Source: Bacillota bacterium
Lineage (GTDB): Bacteria > Bacillota_B > Desulfitobacteriia > Desulfitobacteriales > Desulfitobacteriaceae
NCBI GenBank assembly: GCA_021779415.1
Contig: JAJYAS010000129.1
Coordinates: 1-8,078 of the forward strand
Length of the DNA: 8,078 bases
Direction of reading: 5' to 3'
In this document: positions 6,121-8,078 of the stretch, piece after piece
Layout of the letters: every line of letters begins with the position of its first letter
Position numbering within the stretch: the stretch's first letter is position 1
The notes under the pieces: model-generated
Database searches by the model: none
Seen by the model: the letters and a program-made list of their open reading frames with translations, nothing else
What the model was told of the DNA's origin: nothing
Translations under genes and position numbers: made by a program

Positions 6121-7326
6121 TTACAAATTACCGATCTCTTCCTTGGATTCATCGGGTTCCACGACATGGTCCCGTATCATGACAAAGCTCAAAAGCAGTG
6201 TAATGATAAGGGCAATACCATTAATCAAGAATAGGTTATTGAGCCCCACAGCTGAAATTACCCTGCCGCCAATGGCCGTACCAACGCCGCCCCCACCCAT
6301 GAAAAAGAATGCTACCAGCGACATTGCTGCACCTCTAGCCTTCTGGGCAAACTCTGTAGCTCTGGTGAGTAGCGTGGAATGAGTAAAGATGAAGCCTAGT
6401 CCCAACAAGGCAATCCCTAAGATTAACATCCCCAATACATCCCCATACAGATAGATAATGATATCCCCCACGGCTGCTGACACAAGTCCCAAGCTCAAGA
6501 CTTTGCGCGCGCCCATTTTAGCCGCTAACTTACCACTCATTCTCCCGCCAATGACTGACATGATTCCGAAGGCCGTCATAATTAAACCAATATATAAATA
6601 GTTGAAACCATACGTTTTAGCAATGTAAGCTCCTGCGTAAGAAAAACTTCCGATGATAAAAATACCTTCCAGTAAAACGATGATATACGTAAACAAACTC
6701 CTGCTCGTTCCCAACAGCTTAGCATACGGCGCGAATACTTTGCTGTCAGGGTTCTTTTCTGAGGGGAGAAACTTATAATTTTTGATGATCAATAACGTTG
6801 GAATTACGGCAAGTATGGCATAGACGCCAAAGACTCCTCTCCAATTGAGGAAGTAAGCAATTGTGCCACCAATGGCCATGCTGAGTCCTTGCCCCAGAAA
6901 CGAAATGCCCATAAACGTTCCTATGGCACCCTGTCTTTCCTGAATCGGGAACATATCTCCGATCAAGGCTAAGGAAATTGGCATAACCGATGCGGCAAAC
7001 ACACCCGTAAGCGCTCTGAATATTGCCAGGCTCGTTAGGCTCGAACCTAACGCACAAAGCCCCGTCGCTATGGTGAACATGATCATCGCAAAGGTAATAA
7101 CCTGCTTTTTGCCATAGCGATCTGCCAAGGGTCCAAAGATGATTTGAAAAATCCCAAAGGGAATCATGTAGGCCGTAATTAAAAGTCCTGCCCTTGAAAT
7201 ATCAATTGTCAAATTCTGAGCAATGGCCGGAAGTATGGGAGACACTACCCAGTTATCCGCCATAACGATAAAGCCCGCTAAACCGAGCAACATGATGATC
7301 CTATTTCCATCCTTTTTTGTATTCAT
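6121..7326 (-). CDS. MFS transporter, DHA1-like (drug/metabolite efflux)
   Basis: Integral membrane secondary transporter of the major facilitator superfamily, 401 residues, with about twelve hydrophobic segments and short polar termini. GPLADRYGKK (65-74) between TM2 and TM3 is the family motif A. FRALTG (103-108) sits at the motif B position, FLGQGLSMAIGG (143-154) resembles the glycine-rich motif C of antiporters, and NWRGVF (161-166) follows TM5. A long polar loop near 185-210 separates the two six-helix halves. These features suggest proton-driven export of small molecules, and the substrate cannot be told from sequence. It starts at ATG 7326 with AAGGGTG (7335-7341) about eight bases upstream, and this ATG overlaps the stop of a 46-codon ORF as ATGA. 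There is no evident tie to the arsenic genes: it does not resemble ArsB, Acr3 or ArsP. Confidence 0.94.
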   Translation of the reverse strand: MNTKKDGNRIIMLLGLAGFIVMADNWVVSPILPAIAQNLTIDISRAGLLITAYMIPFGIFQIIFGPLADRYGKKQVITFAMIMFTIATGLCALGSSLTSLAIFRALTGVFAASVMPISLALIGDMFPIQERQGAIGTFMGISFLGQGLSMAIGGTIAYFLNWRGVFGVYAILAVIPTLLIIKNYKFLPSEKNPDSKVFAPYAKLLGTSRSLFTYIIVLLEGIFIIGSFSYAGAYIAKTYGFNYLYIGLIMTAFGIMSVIGGRMSGKLAAKMGARKVLSLGLVSAAVGDIIIYLYGDVLGMLILGIALLGLGFIFTHSTLLTRATEFAQKARGAAMSLVAFFFMGGGGVGTAIGGRVISAVGLNNLFLINGIALIITLLLSFVMIRDHVVEPDESKEEIGNL

Positions 7327-7463
7327 ACAACATTCACCCTTCGATCTTTAAAATAGTCTTGTCCGTCTTCACTCATCTTTACCAATTCGAGGTAGTTTGC
7401 AATCTTTTTTAATTCTTGACATAGCTTAAACTCGTTCCACATCCGCTCCTTAGTAAATAACAT
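7323..7463 (-). CDS. Small ORF (46 aa) overlapping the MFS start
   Basis: A short charged, helical-looking peptide with no membrane segment, starting MLFTKERMWNEFKLCQELKK. Its TGA overlaps the MFS ATG as ATGA, the arrangement typical of translational coupling. A promoter with a consensus -10 lies directly upstream. The ATG at 7463 has no Shine-Dalgarno. An internal ATG at 7442 (Met8) has AAGGAG (7451-7446), but only three bases away, which is short. It could be a real leader peptide or small protein, a coupling device for the transporter, or a truncated N-terminal piece of a former regulator. The protein is not recognised. Confidence 0.42.
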   Translation of the reverse strand: MLFTKERMWNEFKLCQELKKIANYLELVKMSEDGQDYFKDRRVNVV

Positions 7464-7474
7464 TTTTATAATAT

Positions 7475-7512
7475 ACTAATAGTATTATACCCTAATTTTA
7501 GAATTCTTCAAG
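7475..7512 (-). promoter_or_regulatory. Promoter and palindromic operator candidate for the small ORF-MFS unit
   Basis: On the minus strand a consensus -10 TATAAT (7489-7484) has CTTGAA (7512-7507) 17 bp upstream, or TTGAAG at 16 bp. The palindrome ATACTATTAGTAT (6-bp arms around one base, 7487-7475) overlaps the end of the -10 and the expected start site. Such placement fits repression by a dimeric MarR/TetR-type regulator, but no regulator gene is adjacent. Confidence 0.6.
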
Positions 7513-7586
7513 AGCTATTTTCAAAAGACCCCGTCTACAATTACTACAACTGCACTCCTTTTCAATAATTCGCCTTAGAAATTATT

Positions 7587-7621
7587 AAAGCCCTTCACCA
7601 CGTTTATGTGGGAAGGGCTTT
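7587..7621 (-). terminator. Terminator of the crcB-DUF190 operon
   Basis: AAAGCCCTTC and GAAGGGCTTT form the lower stem, continued by CCAC/GTGG around a six-base loop with one bulged A (7587-7621). It begins five bases after the DUF190 stop on the minus strand and is followed by AATAATTTCT, a moderately T-rich tail. Location and strength mark it as the operon's intrinsic terminator. The palindrome could also act in the opposite direction. Confidence 0.75.
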
Positions 7622-7625
7622 AAAG

Positions 7626-7961
7626 TCAAACTGGTTCTTTTCCGTGTTTGTGAACATGGATATCTGCGGAGAAAACTAAGCCTTTCGGCACCATTGCACA
7701 AATCTCCGGAATTAGGGGATCGATTTTCTCTGCTACATCCACTATTTCCAAGATCATAGGTAAATCGGACGATAACTCTAAGAACCGGGCTGTACGGAGA
7801 ACTTTATCCTCACCATACCCTTCGATACCTCGGGTGACAGTTACACCGCCAATCCCTTTTTCCTTGAGCCAATGAACTAAAAATTGATAAAGTGGTTTAT
7901 TTTTGAACCGTTCGCTTTCGCCCAGATAAACCTTAAGTAACTTTGCTTTACCTAACATCAT
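7626..7961 (-). CDS. DUF190 family protein
   Basis: Small cytoplasmic protein of the DUF190 family (Pfam PF02641), often encoded beside crcB fluoride channels and probably a PII-like, ferredoxin-fold oligomer; its biochemical role is not established. The 111-residue sequence shows the family pattern: KVYLGESERFKNKPLYQFLV (10-29), GVTVTRGIEGYG (about 39-50), and FLELSSDLPMILEIVD (60-75), ending in a histidine-bearing tail HVHKHGKEPV. Two adjacent ATGs exist. The second (7958) is six bases from AGGAGG (7970-7965) and has better spacing than the first (three bases), so the protein may begin MLGKAKLL. The crcB stop codon overlaps this ribosome site, implying tight coupling. A terminator follows at once. 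Confidence 0.94.
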   Translation of the reverse strand: MMLGKAKLLKVYLGESERFKNKPLYQFLVHWLKEKGIGGVTVTRGIEGYGEDKVLRTARFLELSSDLPMILEIVDVAEKIDPLIPEICAMVPKGLVFSADIHVHKHGKEPV

Positions 7962-7969
7962 AATCCTCC

Positions 7970-8077
7970 TTACAACATGCGGGCCAGTCCCACGCCTAAT
8001 GCAACTCCAGCAAAGCCAACGCTTACACTCAGTAAAGTATAGAGTCCTGCTGTTAGTAAACTGCCTCCTTCTATTAA
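7970..8077 (-). CDS. crcB: CrcB/FluC fluoride channel, C-terminal end only
   Basis: The last 35 codons of a gene entering from the right edge. The fragment is a single hydrophobic helix preceded by LIEGGSLLTAG, with LYTLLSVSVGFAGVALGVGL and a short RML tail. This matches the last transmembrane helix of CrcB/FluC proteins, small dimeric channels that let fluoride leave the cell. The diagnostic pore phenylalanines and the central sodium site are outside the window, so the call rests on this helix and on the DUF190 partner. Its TAA (7972-7970) overlaps the AGGAGG ribosome site of the DUF190 gene. Any fluoride riboswitch would be upstream, beyond the window. Confidence 0.8.
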   Translation of the reverse strand, partial: LIEGGSLLTAGLYTLLSVSVGFAGVALGVGLARML

Positions 8078-8078
8078 C

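Noticed and set aside
6101..7057. Open frames on either strand overlapping the MFS gene
   Set aside because: They are shadows of a clear 12-TM transporter and have no family features.

Overview
The window looks like a chromosomal segment of a low-to-mid GC, anaerobically respiring member of the Firmicutes. A Desulfosporosinus/Desulfitobacterium-like organism is a reasonable guess, because it combines a large molybdopterin oxidoreductase with a TorD chaperone, an ArsR/ArsM arsenic module with strong AGGAGG-type ribosome sites, and freestanding lipoate salvage. The taxon is inferred from gene content and style, not shown directly.

Left part (1-2968, + strand): the 3' three quarters or so of a DMSO-reductase-family catalytic subunit, open to the left edge, then a TorD-type chaperone. 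A GC-rich hairpin with a displaced T-run lies between them. Any iron-sulfur or membrane subunits must lie outside the window or elsewhere. The substrate cannot be read from the sequence.

Middle (2969-4901): a 382-bp spacer holding a possible decayed reading frame, then an arsenic module on the + strand. This has an ArsR repressor with a textbook promoter and overlapping inverted-repeat operator, and an ArsM arsenite methyltransferase with all three catalytic cysteines. The start codon of arsR falls where transcription should begin, so its mRNA may be leaderless. A second operator-like sequence lies before arsM. A small cysteine-rich protein is encoded convergently, and the first good + strand terminator lies beyond it.

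Right part (4590-8078, - strand): the small Cys protein, a lipoate-protein ligase A, a 12-TM MFS transporter preceded by a 46-codon ORF that overlaps it by ATGA, and the end of a fluoride-export operon (crcB C-terminus followed by a DUF190 gene). Each block has its own hairpin.

Most of the window is recognisable. The parts not explained by standard annotation are the small ORFs, the regulatory layout of the arsenic module, and the possible link between the unidentified molybdoenzyme and arsenic handling. I see no CRISPR array, tRNA, rRNA or insertion sequence.
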